Origin: Ignavibacteria bacterium
GTDB lineage: Bacteria > Bacteroidota > Ignavibacteria > Tepidaquicellales > Tepidaquicellaceae
Length of the DNA: 64,000 nucleotides
NCBI GenBank assembly: GCA_028714695.1
Contig: JAQTLX010000014.1
Location: forward strand, 33,756-97,755
Direction of reading: 5' to 3'
The position numbers and the translations under genes are program-made. Of the stretch, positions 18,648 through 28,168 are shown one piece after another (position 1 is the first letter of the stretch; each line of letters begins with the position of its first letter). A model generated the notes under the pieces. It did no database searches. It had not been told where the DNA came from and saw nothing but the letters and a program-made list of their open reading frames with translations.

Positions 18648-20143
18648 TGGATTCAGAAAATAATGTGATTGTTGAATACCGTGAAGTCACCAAGAAGTTT
18701 GGAAACTTTACGGCAAACGACAGCATATCACTTAAAATATACGGCAACACAATACATTCCGTAATCGGAGAAAACGGAGCGGGAAAAAGCACGCTCATGA
18801 AAATCCTTTTCGGAATTTATTCACAGGACGGCGGTGAACTAATAGTCAAAGGCAAACCCGTTAAATTTAAAAGCCCGCTTGAAGCGATTTCGGATAATAT
18901 TGGCATGCTTCATCAGCATTTCGAACTGATAGAAGATTTTACCATATTTGAAAATGTAATACTCGGAAGCGAGATTACAAACACAGGTGTTATCGAAACA
19001 AAAGATACGAGAAAGAGAATAATCGATTTAATTGATAAGTATAAACTCGGACTGGATATCGATAATAAAATTTCAGAAGTCAGCATCAGCGAAAAACAGA
19101 AAGTAGAAATTCTTAAACTTCTTTTCAGGAATTCCGAAATACTAATATTCGACGAGCCTACATCGGTTCTTTCACCCGTAGAGGTTGACGAGTTTTTCAA
19201 GATAATACGCATGTTTAAGGCTGAAGGGAAGACGATTATACTTATAACTCACAAACTGAATGAAATTAAGGAACTGGCGGACAGGGTATCGGTGCTTAGA
19301 AAAGGAAAACTTGTTTATGAAGTAAATTCAAATGAACTTGACCTTGAGGTTCTGAGCAGGGAAATAATCGGACCGATGGAAGTAACCCATCTTACCGATG
19401 AGAGAGCGGGCACTGATTACGATTCAGAATTATTGCTTAGTTTTGATTCCGTTTCCGTGAAGAAAGACAATGTTCTGAAACTGAACGGCATATCATTCCA
19501 CGTAAGCAGCGGCGAAGTATACGGAATATGCGGAGTGGAAGGGAACGGGCAAAGCGAGATAGTTGATACTATAATCGGCGCATTGAAAATAAGCGCCGGA
19601 AGTCTCAAACTGAATACAGGAGACGTATCGCTTGTTCCGGACGACAGAATAGGGAAAGGAATGATAAAGGAGTTTAATATAGGAGAGAACGTGCTTCTGA
19701 GAGAAAAGAATGTTACGCACTTCACAAAGAAAAATATAAAAGAAACTTCGGAAAAAGTTATATCGGAATATGACGTCAGGTTATCGGATTCGCTTTCGCC
19801 GCTTGCTTCGCTTTCAGGAGGTAATCAGCAGAAAGTAATTTTCGGAAGAGAAACCGGGCTGGACAATAAGATGATGGTACTGGTGCATCCTACGAGAGGA
19901 GTCGATATTAATTCTTCCGCATTTATATATAAAATTATAATCGAACAAAGGAATAAAAACAAAGGTATACTCCTTATTTCTTCGGACCTTGAAGAGATAC
20001 TAAAATTGTCCGACAGAATAGGTGTAATATTCAAGGGGAGAATATCTCAGGAATATCCAAAATCCGATTTTACATTCAGCAATGACGAAGATAAGCATAA
20101 TTTCATGGTTAAAGTTGGGAAAGCAATGATTGGAATAGAATGA
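18647..20143 (+). CDS. ABC transporter ATP-binding protein, nucleoside/BMP type (two NBDs)
   Basis: 498 residues with two nucleotide-binding domains, the layout of sugar and nucleoside importers (YufO/NupO, RbsA). NBD1: Walker A GENGAGKS (about 42-49), IFDEPTSVLSP. NBD2: degenerate Walker A GVEGNGQSE near 295 and signature LSGGNQQKVIFGRE near 389, with VHPTRGVDINSSAFIYKIII, which is the wording typical of the nucleoside subfamily. It starts by sharing a base with the Wzi stop but belongs functionally with the two permeases after it. The substrate-binding partner is not adjacent; a BMP lipoprotein at 59120-60148 is the candidate. Confidence 0.9.
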   Translation: MDSENNVIVEYREVTKKFGNFTANDSISLKIYGNTIHSVIGENGAGKSTLMKILFGIYSQDGGELIVKGKPVKFKSPLEAISDNIGMLHQHFELIEDFTIFENVILGSEITNTGVIETKDTRKRIIDLIDKYKLGLDIDNKISEVSISEKQKVEILKLLFRNSEILIFDEPTSVLSPVEVDEFFKIIRMFKAEGKTIILITHKLNEIKELADRVSVLRKGKLVYEVNSNELDLEVLSREIIGPMEVTHLTDERAGTDYDSELLLSFDSVSVKKDNVLKLNGISFHVSSGEVYGICGVEGNGQSEIVDTIIGALKISAGSLKLNTGDVSLVPDDRIGKGMIKEFNIGENVLLREKNVTHFTKKNIKETSEKVISEYDVRLSDSLSPLASLSGGNQQKVIFGRETGLDNKMMVLVHPTRGVDINSSAFIYKIIIEQRNKNKGILLISSDLEEILKLSDRIGVIFKGRISQEYPKSDFTFSNDEDKHNFMVKVGKAMIGIE

Positions 20144-21180
20144 TGAGCAGGAAACTTAAGGCAAATATGCTGTCAATTGCATTATCACTTTTAACAACAA
20201 TCATACTTACTTCAATACTGCTGCTAGCAATAGGGAAGAATCCGCTGATGGTATATTCAATGCTTATATCGGAAGTATTCGGGACGGGATACGGACTCGG
20301 GCAGGCGATATTCAAAGCGACACCGCTTATTATTTGCGGCTGCGGTCTGGCTTTGTGTTTTCAGGCATCGCTGTTTAATATCGGCGCGGAAGGGCAGTTG
20401 AATGCCGGCGCGTTTGCTATGAGCATTGCCGCTTATACATTCGATGATTATCTCGGCTTCGGCGTTCTTCCTTTCGCAATTATCTGCGGATTTATTGTTT
20501 CGGCTCTCTGGGGTTTAATTCCGGCATTTCTGAAAATCAAGCGAGGTATCAGCGAGGTAATAACAACGATAATGATGAATTTCATCGCGCTGGCGCTCGT
20601 GAATTATTTTCTTATTGATTTTATAGCGGTTAAATCGACAGTAAGGACAGAAAAAATACTGGACAGTGTTTTCATCCCAAAACTTTCCGATTTTTTCGGT
20701 TCGTTTCAGGGTTCTTCGGCTAATCTGACTTTTGTGTTTGCAATACTGCTGGCTGTTTTTTTGTATTATATGCTTTACAAGACGAGATTCGGATATGAAA
20801 TACGAGCAGTAGGTCTGAATCCGACTGCTTCAAAGTATCTTGGTATCAAGACGAATAAAATTATTATGTGGTCGTTTCTACTGGGCGCGGGTATCACTTC
20901 GCTGGTAGGGATAAATTTCATTTTCGGTTACAAAGGATATTATGAATTCGGGTTTTCAAACAATCTGGGATTTACGTCGATTGCAGTGACATTGCTGGCA
21001 AAGAACAATCCGATAGGAATAATTTTCACGGCATTTCTTTTCGGAGTGCTTGACTACGGAGGACTTGCGGTGAATACAATTGTTCCGAAAGAAATTATGC
21101 TTGTGTTTCAGGCGCTTGTAATATTATCAATACTGGCAATAGACAAAATCGTTAAAATATATTATTTAAAGGAAGACTGA
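20140..21180 (+). CDS. ABC transporter permease, nucleoside/BMP type (YufP-like)
   Basis: 346 residues, about nine membrane segments. Seen: the BPD_transp_2 signatures FQASLFNIGAEGQLNAGAF (about 76-94), then ISEVITTIMMNFIAL (near 137) and IRAVGLNPTASKYLGIKTNK (about 222-241), which forms the coupling helix region for the NBDs. It overlaps the ATPase gene by 4 bases (ATGATGA). With the next gene it would form the hetero-dimeric channel of a nucleoside or base importer in the inner membrane. Confidence 0.9.
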   Translation: MMSRKLKANMLSIALSLLTTIILTSILLLAIGKNPLMVYSMLISEVFGTGYGLGQAIFKATPLIICGCGLALCFQASLFNIGAEGQLNAGAFAMSIAAYTFDDYLGFGVLPFAIICGFIVSALWGLIPAFLKIKRGISEVITTIMMNFIALALVNYFLIDFIAVKSTVRTEKILDSVFIPKLSDFFGSFQGSSANLTFVFAILLAVFLYYMLYKTRFGYEIRAVGLNPTASKYLGIKTNKIIMWSFLLGAGITSLVGINFIFGYKGYYEFGFSNNLGFTSIAVTLLAKNNPIGIIFTAFLFGVLDYGGLAVNTIVPKEIMLVFQALVILSILAIDKIVKIYYLKED

Positions 21181-21181
21181 T

Positions 21182-22084
21182 TTGATAGAAAGCATATTAT
21201 CGCTGACATTTCTGGCTCAGGTATTAAGGATGTTCACACCTTACTACCTCGGCGCGAGCGCGGCAAACTTCTCCGAAAGGGGAGGCGTAATTAATATTGC
21301 CATCGAGGGATTCATGATAATATCTGCTTTCGGTTATGCTTTCTTTACGCTCACATTCGGGAATCCTTTTCTAAGCGTATTCATGACACTTATACTGGCA
21401 ACGGCATTCAGTTTTTTATACGCATTGCTAACGATAAAATTAAAGATAAACCAGATAGTAACAGGCGTCGGTTTCAATTTGCTTATGGCGGGTACAGCGA
21501 AATTCCTTATGATGTTTGTATATCAGTCATCGAGTAATACGCCGGCAATTCAGCCGATACCGGGCATATCTTTATTGAACTCCATTCCCGTGATAGGTAA
21601 AGCGGCAGGGGATTATATTATTATTTTTGCATTCGTTCTGATATTTTTATCGCAGTTCATACTTTTCAGAACACGATTCGGACTTCGCTTGCGTTCCGTA
21701 GGTGAAAATCCGGAGGCGGCGGAAACGCTCGGAATAAAGGTTCGTTTGTATAAACTTTACGGTGTTCTTATTTGCGGAGTATTATCCTCTTTAGGAGGAA
21801 TGTGGCTTGCTTCGAATCAGAGTTCATTCAGCGACGGCATGATAGCGGGGCGCGGTTATATAGCAATTGCGGCAATGATTATAGGCAAATGGAAACCGGT
21901 GAACATATTCTTTGCCTGTTTGATGTTTGCATTTTTTGAAGGGCTTGAAATCACACTCCAGATATCAGGTTCATTCCTTCCCACACAGATAGTCCAGATG
22001 CTTCCCTACGTAATTACAATTCTTGTACTGATAGGATTTATCGGCAAGACGAGTCCGCCGGCGGCAGACGGTGTTCCTTACTGA
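21182..22084 (+). CDS. ABC transporter permease, nucleoside/BMP type (YufQ-like)
   Basis: 300 residues, TTG start one base after the first permease ends. Seen: YYLGASAANFSERGGVINIA then IEGFMIISAF near residue 40 (the family motif is FAERSGVVNIGIEGMM), VTGVGFNLLMAG, and LRSVGENPEAAETLGIKV near 176, the coupling helix. About eight to nine membrane segments. The gene ends the long + strand operon; the next gene is on the other strand. The pairing with YufO/YufP-type neighbours makes the nucleoside-type assignment firm; the exact nucleoside range is unknown. Confidence 0.9.
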   Translation: MIESILSLTFLAQVLRMFTPYYLGASAANFSERGGVINIAIEGFMIISAFGYAFFTLTFGNPFLSVFMTLILATAFSFLYALLTIKLKINQIVTGVGFNLLMAGTAKFLMMFVYQSSSNTPAIQPIPGISLLNSIPVIGKAAGDYIIIFAFVLIFLSQFILFRTRFGLRLRSVGENPEAAETLGIKVRLYKLYGVLICGVLSSLGGMWLASNQSSFSDGMIAGRGYIAIAAMIIGKWKPVNIFFACLMFAFFEGLEITLQISGSFLPTQIVQMLPYVITILVLIGFIGKTSPPAADGVPY

Positions 22085-22164
22085 TAGCGGTACATATCAA
22101 GCGCGATTATTAAACAGCGCATAGCCTGCAAACTTTCCGGACACAAGAAAACCTCGCGATACAC

Positions 22165-22470
22165 TCACTTCATTTTATCCACAAAGGTAATACTGCTCAT
22201 AATACTTATTAGTACCACTCCAACGAAAAATATAAATACTCCTAATTTTGTTTTTGAATTTATATTACTTACTCTTAAAAGCAAATACCCTGCGAGAAAA
22301 TTAAATAATGCCCATAAAACATTCGTCAAAGGAGATGAAAGTCCCTGACCGGGCGGATTTGCGAATGGAGTAGGGAAGGCGTTTCCTGAAATTCCATTAA
22401 TAAAATGCGGGACAGCGTTTGTTAAAAACATTCCAGCAAACAATCCTGCAATATAATGAAACCATTTCAT
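22165..22470 (-). CDS. Small membrane protein, unknown function
   Basis: 101 residues with three hydrophobic segments: near residues 5-20 (FHYIAGLFAGMFLTNAVPHF), 50-66 (NVLWALFNFLAGYLLLR) and 75-92 (LGVFIFFVGVVLISIM). Between the first two is the glycine/proline-rich loop NAFPTPFANPPGQGLSSPL, which looks conserved in style and suggests a real protein rather than a chance frame. It lies 37 bases downstream of nadK on the same strand and may be co-transcribed. I do not recognise a named family. Confidence 0.6.
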   Translation of the reverse strand: MKWFHYIAGLFAGMFLTNAVPHFINGISGNAFPTPFANPPGQGLSSPLTNVLWALFNFLAGYLLLRVSNINSKTKLGVFIFFVGVVLISIMSSITFVDKMK

Positions 22471-22507
22471 TTGTTATAATAATTAATATTCATAAACTTC
22501 ACCATAA

Positions 22508-23371
22508 CTACCTGGATTTTCTTACGTCTTCACCCCATAACAACTTTTTATTTAAGGTACTAAAGTACGACCAGTTCAACCTTTTTATTGCTTTCAGCGA
22601 ATAATCGGCTTTCTCTATAGTAATTTCAAAAGGCGGTTTTTTAACGAAACTCTTATGTCCATCTGGAGTAATTCTGACATTTTCCTTACTAACAGTTCTA
22701 ATTATAATTTTCCCGTCATCGGGAATAATAACGGGTCTGAAACTCAAAGAATGCGGAGAAATAGGCGTAATAATAAAAACCTTGCTAATCGGCGCCACGA
22801 TAGGTCCGCCTGAAGAGAGTGAATAACCCGTGGAGCCAGTCGGAGTAGAAATAAGCACGCCGTCGGTATAGAACTTTCCTACGAAGTCATCGTTATAGAA
22901 TATTTCAAGTTCAAGCATCTTAATCGAATCGCATTTATCGATTACAATTTCATTAACCGCATCGAACAAATGCACGCCTTCAACCGAACATTTTACGAGG
23001 CATAAATTCGCAACCATGTATTTATTCGTAATTATTTCTTTCAATACGGTTTTAATCTGATGGGGCATAATATCAGCCATAAAACCAAGCGTACCGAGAT
23101 TAATACCGATAACAGGTTTTCCGGAATTGCCGATTGTTCCGGCAGAATTCAGATACGTTCCGTCGCCGCCAATCGAGATAATGATATCGGACTTTTCGAG
23201 CACTTTTTTGCCGTTCAAAAACGTGCCTGCCGGAAGATTAATCTTCGTTATCTCTTTTAGTTTTTCATCGATATGAAAACCAATTCGGTTTGATTTAAGG
23301 AATGTCAGAATATCTTTAATGACATCCGATATACCGATTTTGTTCCTATTCCCCAGAATGCCAAATATCAT
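22508..23371 (-). CDS. nadK: NAD kinase
   Basis: 287 residues; phosphorylates NAD+ to NADP+ in the cytoplasm. Seen: the conserved IISIGGDGTYLNSAG (GGDGT at 68-72, with the catalytic Asp), NLGTLGFMAD (91-100), and the NAD-binding loop TPTGSTGYSLSSGGPIVAP (about 177-195), followed by ITPISPHSLSFRP. Length and order are normal for the family. The ATG overlaps the DUF1844 gene by 4 bases, so the two are likely translated together. Confidence 0.96.
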   Translation of the reverse strand: MIFGILGNRNKIGISDVIKDILTFLKSNRIGFHIDEKLKEITKINLPAGTFLNGKKVLEKSDIIISIGGDGTYLNSAGTIGNSGKPVIGINLGTLGFMADIMPHQIKTVLKEIITNKYMVANLCLVKCSVEGVHLFDAVNEIVIDKCDSIKMLELEIFYNDDFVGKFYTDGVLISTPTGSTGYSLSSGGPIVAPISKVFIITPISPHSLSFRPVIIPDDGKIIIRTVSKENVRITPDGHKSFVKKPPFEITIEKADYSLKAIKRLNWSYFSTLNKKLLWGEDVRKSR

Positions 23372-23685
23372 TGCTTGTCTACATTTGGTTCATTTTTTTC
23401 TTCAATCTTCGGTTCCGGATTTTCTTCTTTCTTAGTTTCTTCGACGTAATTGAGTTTCAGTTCGGCGATAACATGTTCAAGGAACTTAGTTTCATCTTCG
23501 TTAAGATTGCCTTTAGTTTTAGCGTGAATCATATCCAGCACATCGATTGTCGTTTGCGCGGCATTTAAATCTTTTTCAAGTTTATCGCTGACCGGGCTTT
23601 TTATTTTGCCCAGGCTCATCCACGTCTGCATCTGGAATGAATATATTAATGAAAAAAACATTTGCGTTGTTTTATCGTCTTCCAT
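23368..23685 (-). CDS. DUF1844 family protein
   Basis: 105 residues. Seen: FFSLIYSFQMQTWMSLGKIK, then LEKDLNAAQTTIDVLDMIHA and KTKGNLNEDETKFLEHVIAE, which follow the DUF1844 pattern (small helical protein, LG then D..A...ID.L..L..KTKGNL). The last 30 residues are a charged Glu/Lys/Pro tail of low complexity. Function is not established for the family. It sits directly upstream of nadK and separated by 68 bases from the O-antigen ligase-like gene upstream. Confidence 0.85.
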   Translation of the reverse strand: MEDDKTTQMFFSLIYSFQMQTWMSLGKIKSPVSDKLEKDLNAAQTTIDVLDMIHAKTKGNLNEDETKFLEHVIAELKLNYVEETKKEENPEPKIEEKNEPNVDKQ

Positions 23686-23753
23686 TGTTAACCTTTCTGT
23701 TATATTCGTTTAAAATTATCATAATAAATTTAAAATGAAAATCTAATATTTCG

Positions 23754-24983
23754 TTATTCCGTTATTTCTTCAGGCTGAAGAGAATTCAAATTTACGATTA
23801 CAAAGGGAATTGCAATGACGAACATGAGAACAGTTAGCACTTCCCAGTCGCCGTAGTTCCATTCGAATATTCCCGAAATATGGAATGCAATCATTGCAAG
23901 GAAACAGCCGAATATGAGATATTTATCCTGAACGGCGATTGTCTTTTTATAATATTTGAAATGTTTTACAAGCAATACCCCGAACATGGCTATATACGCT
24001 GCCATGCCGAAAATTCCCATCGTCGCAAGAATCATCATGTAATTGCTGTGGAGGTGCGAGCCTTCGGCATGGAATTCGGGTTTTTTATACATTTTATACA
24101 CGTCGGTAATCTCGTTATCACCAACACCCGTAAACGGATGGTCGAGAAACATTTTCCAGCCCGTATTCCACATTACAATTCTCGATTCGTTGCTTGGATG
24201 TTTCATATCGACGATGCTCGTTATTCTTTCCCTTAACTGAGCGGGCATGAAGATATACAGGAGAATGACAGTGACTATGAAAGCGTACAAAAACTTTCGG
24301 TTTATAAAAACTCCTACAAGAATGAAACAAACGAACAATGCAACGAACACGTTTCTGCTCTGCGTAAGGTAAAGAGAAAAGAGAATTAAAGCCAGAGAAG
24401 GAATAAGATATTTTTTAGGAATAAAACTTTTCCCTTTAAGAAAGAGAAGGGGAAACAGCGCGATGAAAACAAGCATTTTGATTTCGCCAGTAGTGAGAGC
24501 GTAAGCAAATGTATCGAGCCGAATCTCGCCGAGGCTTTCGGTTTTCATGTGTGCGGGGAGGTCGATAATAAATCTAACAATCTCATAAGCCGAAATTATT
24601 GTCATCACCGATAAAATAACAATAACGATATTGTTAAAAGTGCCGCGGTCTTTTATTTTAATTATCGACGCGTAAAAAATCATATAGAGGAAATATCGTT
24701 TCAGTCCGACCAGCGCGCCGTCAGGGAAGACAGCGAAAACTCTTGAGATGATTTCAAAAATCAGAAAACAGAGAACGAATATATTGAAATACTTTAAATC
24801 CGATTTTACGCTTTCGGGAATTCCCAATTTTCTGAATGCAGCGAGTTCGATTATCCACAGACCTCCCCATATGCCGAGAGAAATTGACGACAGGGCGATT
24901 GAGAAATCAACCGCGAAAATCTGCATTGTAAGAAAAATCAGGATTATCTTATCGGTTATACCGAGTATTTTGTCTTTGTCCAA
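23754..24983 (-). CDS. O-antigen ligase/polymerase family membrane protein
   Basis: About 409 residues if it starts at the TTG at 24983, one base past the stop of the upstream ABC gene. An ATG at 25133 is also in frame but would overlap that gene by about 150 bases with atypical sequence, so the shorter form is preferred. About ten to eleven membrane segments. Seen: the Wzy_C region TQSRNVFVALFVCFILVGVF and the large periplasmic loop MFLDHPFTGVGDNEITDVYK ... EGSHLHSNYMMILATMGIFG, with the GxG and the His-x-His-x-N motif typical of WaaL/Wzy. Likely ligates or polymerises the lipid-linked glycan in the periplasm. Confidence 0.85.
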   Translation of the reverse strand: MDKDKILGITDKIILIFLTMQIFAVDFSIALSSISLGIWGGLWIIELAAFRKLGIPESVKSDLKYFNIFVLCFLIFEIISRVFAVFPDGALVGLKRYFLYMIFYASIIKIKDRGTFNNIVIVILSVMTIISAYEIVRFIIDLPAHMKTESLGEIRLDTFAYALTTGEIKMLVFIALFPLLFLKGKSFIPKKYLIPSLALILFSLYLTQSRNVFVALFVCFILVGVFINRKFLYAFIVTVILLYIFMPAQLRERITSIVDMKHPSNESRIVMWNTGWKMFLDHPFTGVGDNEITDVYKMYKKPEFHAEGSHLHSNYMMILATMGIFGMAAYIAMFGVLLVKHFKYYKKTIAVQDKYLIFGCFLAMIAFHISGIFEWNYGDWEVLTVLMFVIAIPFVIVNLNSLQPEEITE

Positions 24984-24984
24984 A

Positions 24985-26805
24985 TTATTGAGTGAATTGA
25001 ATCTCGTAAAGTTTTTTATAAATTCCTTTATCGTCGTTAATAAGTTCGTTATGAGTGCCTTGCTGAACAATCCTTGTATTGTCGATAACAAATATATTAT
25101 CGGCATTAATGATTGTCGAAAGTCTGTGCGCAATAACTATTGACGTTCTGTTGCTCATAAGTTTTTCAAGCGCTTCCTGAACCAGTTTTTCGGATTCATT
25201 ATCGAGCGATGAAGTTGCTTCGTCGAGAATGAGAATCTGCGGATTTCTTAAAAGCGCTCTTGCAATTGATAGTCTTTGTTTCTGACCGCCGGAAAGTTTA
25301 AGTCCTCTTTCGCCGATAACGGTATCGTATCCGTTCTCAGTATTTATAATGAATTCATGGGCATTGGCATACTTGCAAATATTATGAAGCGTTTCTTCGG
25401 AAACATCTTCCATGCCGAAAATAATATTATTGCGAATAGTATCGTTGAATAGGATTATTTCCTGCGGAACGATGCATATTAATTTTCTCAGGGACGCAAT
25501 TTCCAAATCTTTCACGTTTATACCGTCGATGAAAATACCGCCCGATGTAACGTCATAAAATCTTGAAATCAAGTCGGCGATAGTAGATTTACCCGCTCCG
25601 GAAGAGCCAACTATAGCGACAATCTCCGATTTGCCGATTTTCAGATTTATATTTTCGAGAACCGTTTTTCCCTGTTCGTAGAAGAAAGAGACGTCTTTTA
25701 AAACTATATCCGTGCTGAAATTTTTAAGTTCAACCGGTTTCGCCGATTCCTGCACTTCCAGCGGGTGGTCGATTATTTCAAAGATTCTATCGGCGGAAGG
25801 CAATGATTTCTGAAGCCTGTTATAGACCGTGCTTAGATTTTTAATCGGCGGAATTATCTGAAACAAAATAAAAAGGAATCCGAGAAATTCTTCGGGTTTC
25901 AGATTATTGTTTATAATTATTTCGCGTCCGCCGAACCATATTACGAAGACGCCGGAAACAATAGACAGAACTTCGGTTACGGGAGAAGTCAGTTCGCTTG
26001 CTCTTACGGACCTCATTGTAAGGCGGTAGAGATTGTTGAGTTCTCTTGTGAAAATATTATTGCGATATTTCTCGGCTGAGAAGATACGAATTACTTTCGC
26101 GCCGTAAATTGTTTCGGTAACAATATTCAGAAGGTCTGAAAGTTTTTCCTGCACGCGGATGCTTCGTCTTTTAAGGGACGCGCCGATTTTTGAAATCAGG
26201 AATATAGTAATGGGGAATACGATAAAAGCAATCAGTGTCATCTGCCAACTGATAGAGAGTGCGAGAAACAGGAAAATGATAATCACGAGAGGTTCTTTGA
26301 GCAAGTCATAGAACAAAGCGGAAATACCGCTTTGAATATTTGTCATATCGTTTGTCATTCTTGAAAGCAGGTTGCCTGTCTTTTCCTGAGTGAAGAACCT
26401 GAGCGAGAGAGTATTTATTCTTTCGTAAAGTTGGTATCTGATTTTAACCGCCATCTTATTTTCAATAGTCTGCATAAGCAGAGACTGTATAAAGCCAGTA
26501 ACGTTTTTCAGCAGGAACGCCGTAATAATCATCAGGCAGATAGTGATGAGGGCGCTTTCCTTGCCGCTTGAGAAGATGAACTGTTCGAAAATATTCTGGA
26601 GTTTATTATACAGCCCGGAAATTCCCGAAGCGGATTCCTGTCCGGTACTTTGAGTATAGCCGAGGAACAAAGTTTTCAGCAGCGGTATTGTAAGGTAAAC
26701 GGAAAACACGCTGAAAATCGAAAACATAAACGACGTAAAAATGTAGAGAACAATTACACGCTTAAATTCCTTTAAGTAACCGACGAGGCGTTTATATGTT
26801 TTCAT
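24985..26805 (-). CDS. MsbA-like ABC transporter, fused permease and ATPase
   Basis: 606 residues, one half-transporter that acts as a homodimer. Residues 1-330 contain six membrane segments with coupling-loop text TGNLLSRMTNDMTNIQSGIS. The ATPase has Walker A VGSSGAGKST near 396, Q-loop IVPQEIILFND, signature LKLSGGQKQRLSIARALL near 500, Walker B ILILDEATSSLDN, and the switch His in IVIAHRLSTI. Such transporters flip lipid A-core or other lipid-linked glycans across the inner membrane. Its neighbours, an O-antigen ligase-like protein and a WaaE-like transferase, fit lipid A or lipooligosaccharide export. Confidence 0.88.
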   Translation of the reverse strand: MKTYKRLVGYLKEFKRVIVLYIFTSFMFSIFSVFSVYLTIPLLKTLFLGYTQSTGQESASGISGLYNKLQNIFEQFIFSSGKESALITICLMIITAFLLKNVTGFIQSLLMQTIENKMAVKIRYQLYERINTLSLRFFTQEKTGNLLSRMTNDMTNIQSGISALFYDLLKEPLVIIIFLFLALSISWQMTLIAFIVFPITIFLISKIGASLKRRSIRVQEKLSDLLNIVTETIYGAKVIRIFSAEKYRNNIFTRELNNLYRLTMRSVRASELTSPVTEVLSIVSGVFVIWFGGREIIINNNLKPEEFLGFLFILFQIIPPIKNLSTVYNRLQKSLPSADRIFEIIDHPLEVQESAKPVELKNFSTDIVLKDVSFFYEQGKTVLENINLKIGKSEIVAIVGSSGAGKSTIADLISRFYDVTSGGIFIDGINVKDLEIASLRKLICIVPQEIILFNDTIRNNIIFGMEDVSEETLHNICKYANAHEFIINTENGYDTVIGERGLKLSGGQKQRLSIARALLRNPQILILDEATSSLDNESEKLVQEALEKLMSNRTSIVIAHRLSTIINADNIFVIDNTRIVQQGTHNELINDDKGIYKKLYEIQFTQ

Positions 26806-27546
26806 TTAGTCCTTTGATTTTTGTAATTCCCATATTTTCATGTACAGGAGCAGTTTCGTATAATAATGGAAGTAAGCAACCATCAGTCCCGTGGTACCGT
26901 CAAGAAATCCTCCCTGAAAAATGTACTTTTGAATGAAGTCGAAGTAAGGTCTGAACAAAAGATAAAGCAAGTTGACATTAACTTTGCCTGCCTTTTCAAC
27001 CGCGGAAAGTGTAGAGTATTCGTTTATCCTGTCGGAATATTCTTTAACTGACTGCACCGTATAATGGAGTAAACTATTTCTGAGTTTACCTGTTTTGCCG
27101 TCAACGGAATATTGTTCGTGAACCTGTCTATCGGATACCGCCGCGGATTTAGTTTTGAATAAAATTAACCGGTAGTTAGGATACCAGCCCGAGTGTTTAA
27201 CCCATTTTTTGAGAAAGAAATTTTTCCGTGGAATGAGGAAGCCTTCGAAGTCATCTTGTTTAACGGCTGAAAGAATTTCGTTCTTGAGTTCGTCGGTGCA
27301 TCTTTCGTCAGCATCGACGGAAAGAACCCAGTCCGAATTCACTTTAGAGAGCCCGAATTTTCTCTGGTCTGCAAAGCCTTTCCAGTCGTTTTCGTAAACG
27401 TGTTTAGTGTATTGAAGGCAGATGCTCATAGTATCGTCGGTGCTTTTACCGTCAACGACGACGAGTTCGTCAACCCAGGACAAACTTTTGAGACAGTCCT
27501 CGATATTTTTCTCTTCATTTCTACATATTACCAATGCAGAAATCAT
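26806..27546 (-). CDS. Glycosyltransferase family 2, WaaE/KdtX-like
   Basis: 246 residues. Seen: ISALVICRNEEKNIEDCLKS, VDELVVVDGKSTDDTMSIC, KGFADQRKFGLSKVNSDWVL, then the metal-binding SVDADERCTDEL (about 75-86) and FLIPRKNFFLKKWVKHSGWY. This order is characteristic of the WaaE-type group that adds a sugar to the lipopolysaccharide inner core. The ATG at 27546 is the first gene of the - strand group and its stop abuts the MsbA-like start with no spacer. Upstream lies the repeat island. Confidence 0.88.
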   Translation of the reverse strand: MISALVICRNEEKNIEDCLKSLSWVDELVVVDGKSTDDTMSICLQYTKHVYENDWKGFADQRKFGLSKVNSDWVLSVDADERCTDELKNEILSAVKQDDFEGFLIPRKNFFLKKWVKHSGWYPNYRLILFKTKSAAVSDRQVHEQYSVDGKTGKLRNSLLHYTVQSVKEYSDRINEYSTLSAVEKAGKVNVNLLYLLFRPYFDFIQKYIFQGGFLDGTTGLMVAYFHYYTKLLLYMKIWELQKSKD

Positions 27547-27644
27547 AATGTAATAGTTAAGTTATTCTAAGGGAAAATCAATAATTTGGTTAATATAATC
27601 AATTCCGAATTAATTGATAATTCAGCGTATAAATTCAAAAGACA

Positions 27645-28168
27645 GGTTCACGAAGGGACACAAAGAAGCACAAAGAGTTTTATAAAGTTAAGAACGAGAA
27701 CCATCGACGGATTGTAAGAACCGACAAAAGACGGTTCACAAAGGGACACAAAGAAGGCACAAAGAGTTTTATAAAGTTAAGAACGAGAACCATCGACGGA
27801 TTGTAAGAACCGACAAAAACAGGTTCACAAAGGGACACAAAGAAGGCACAAAGAGTTTTATAAAGTTAAGAACGAGAACCATCGATGGATTGTAAGAACC
27901 GACAAAATCAGGTTCATAAAGTATCACAAAGAAGGCACAAAGAGTTTTATAAAGTTAAGAACGAGAACCGTTGACGGATTGTAAGAACCGACAAAAGCAG
28001 GTTCATAAAGTATCACAAAGAAGGCACAAAGAGTTTTATAAAGTTAAGAACGAGAACCGTCGACGGATTGTAAGAACCGGCAAAAACGGTTCACAAAGGG
28101 ACACAAAGAAGGCACAAAGAGTTTTATAAAGTTAAGAACGAGAACCGTCGATGGATTGTAAGAACCGA
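27645..28168 (+). repeat. Tandem repeat array, six copies of an 88-89 bp unit
   Basis: Copies begin with GGTTCA at 27645, 27733, 27822, 27911, 28000 and 28088, so the period is 88, 89, 89, 89, 88. The whole unit is conserved, including GAGTTTTATAAAGTTAAGAA and GGATTGTAAGAACCG, with only a few substitutions. Copies 4 and 5 share a linked block (ATAAAGTATCAC instead of ACAAAGGGACAC). Each unit has GGTTC at its start and GAACC twice later, so it could fold into a stem. No gene-length frame runs through the copies; 27547-27644 before it holds nothing recognised. Function unknown. Confidence 0.95.

Noticed and set aside
24984..25133. Longer start (ATG 25133) for the O-antigen ligase-like gene
   Set aside because: It would overlap the MsbA-like coding end by about 150 bases, and those residues do not look like the membrane protein's own start.
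27645..28168. CRISPR array or integron attC array
   Set aside because: Every base of the 88-89 bp unit is conserved, so there are no unique spacers or cassettes, and no cas or integrase gene is in the window.
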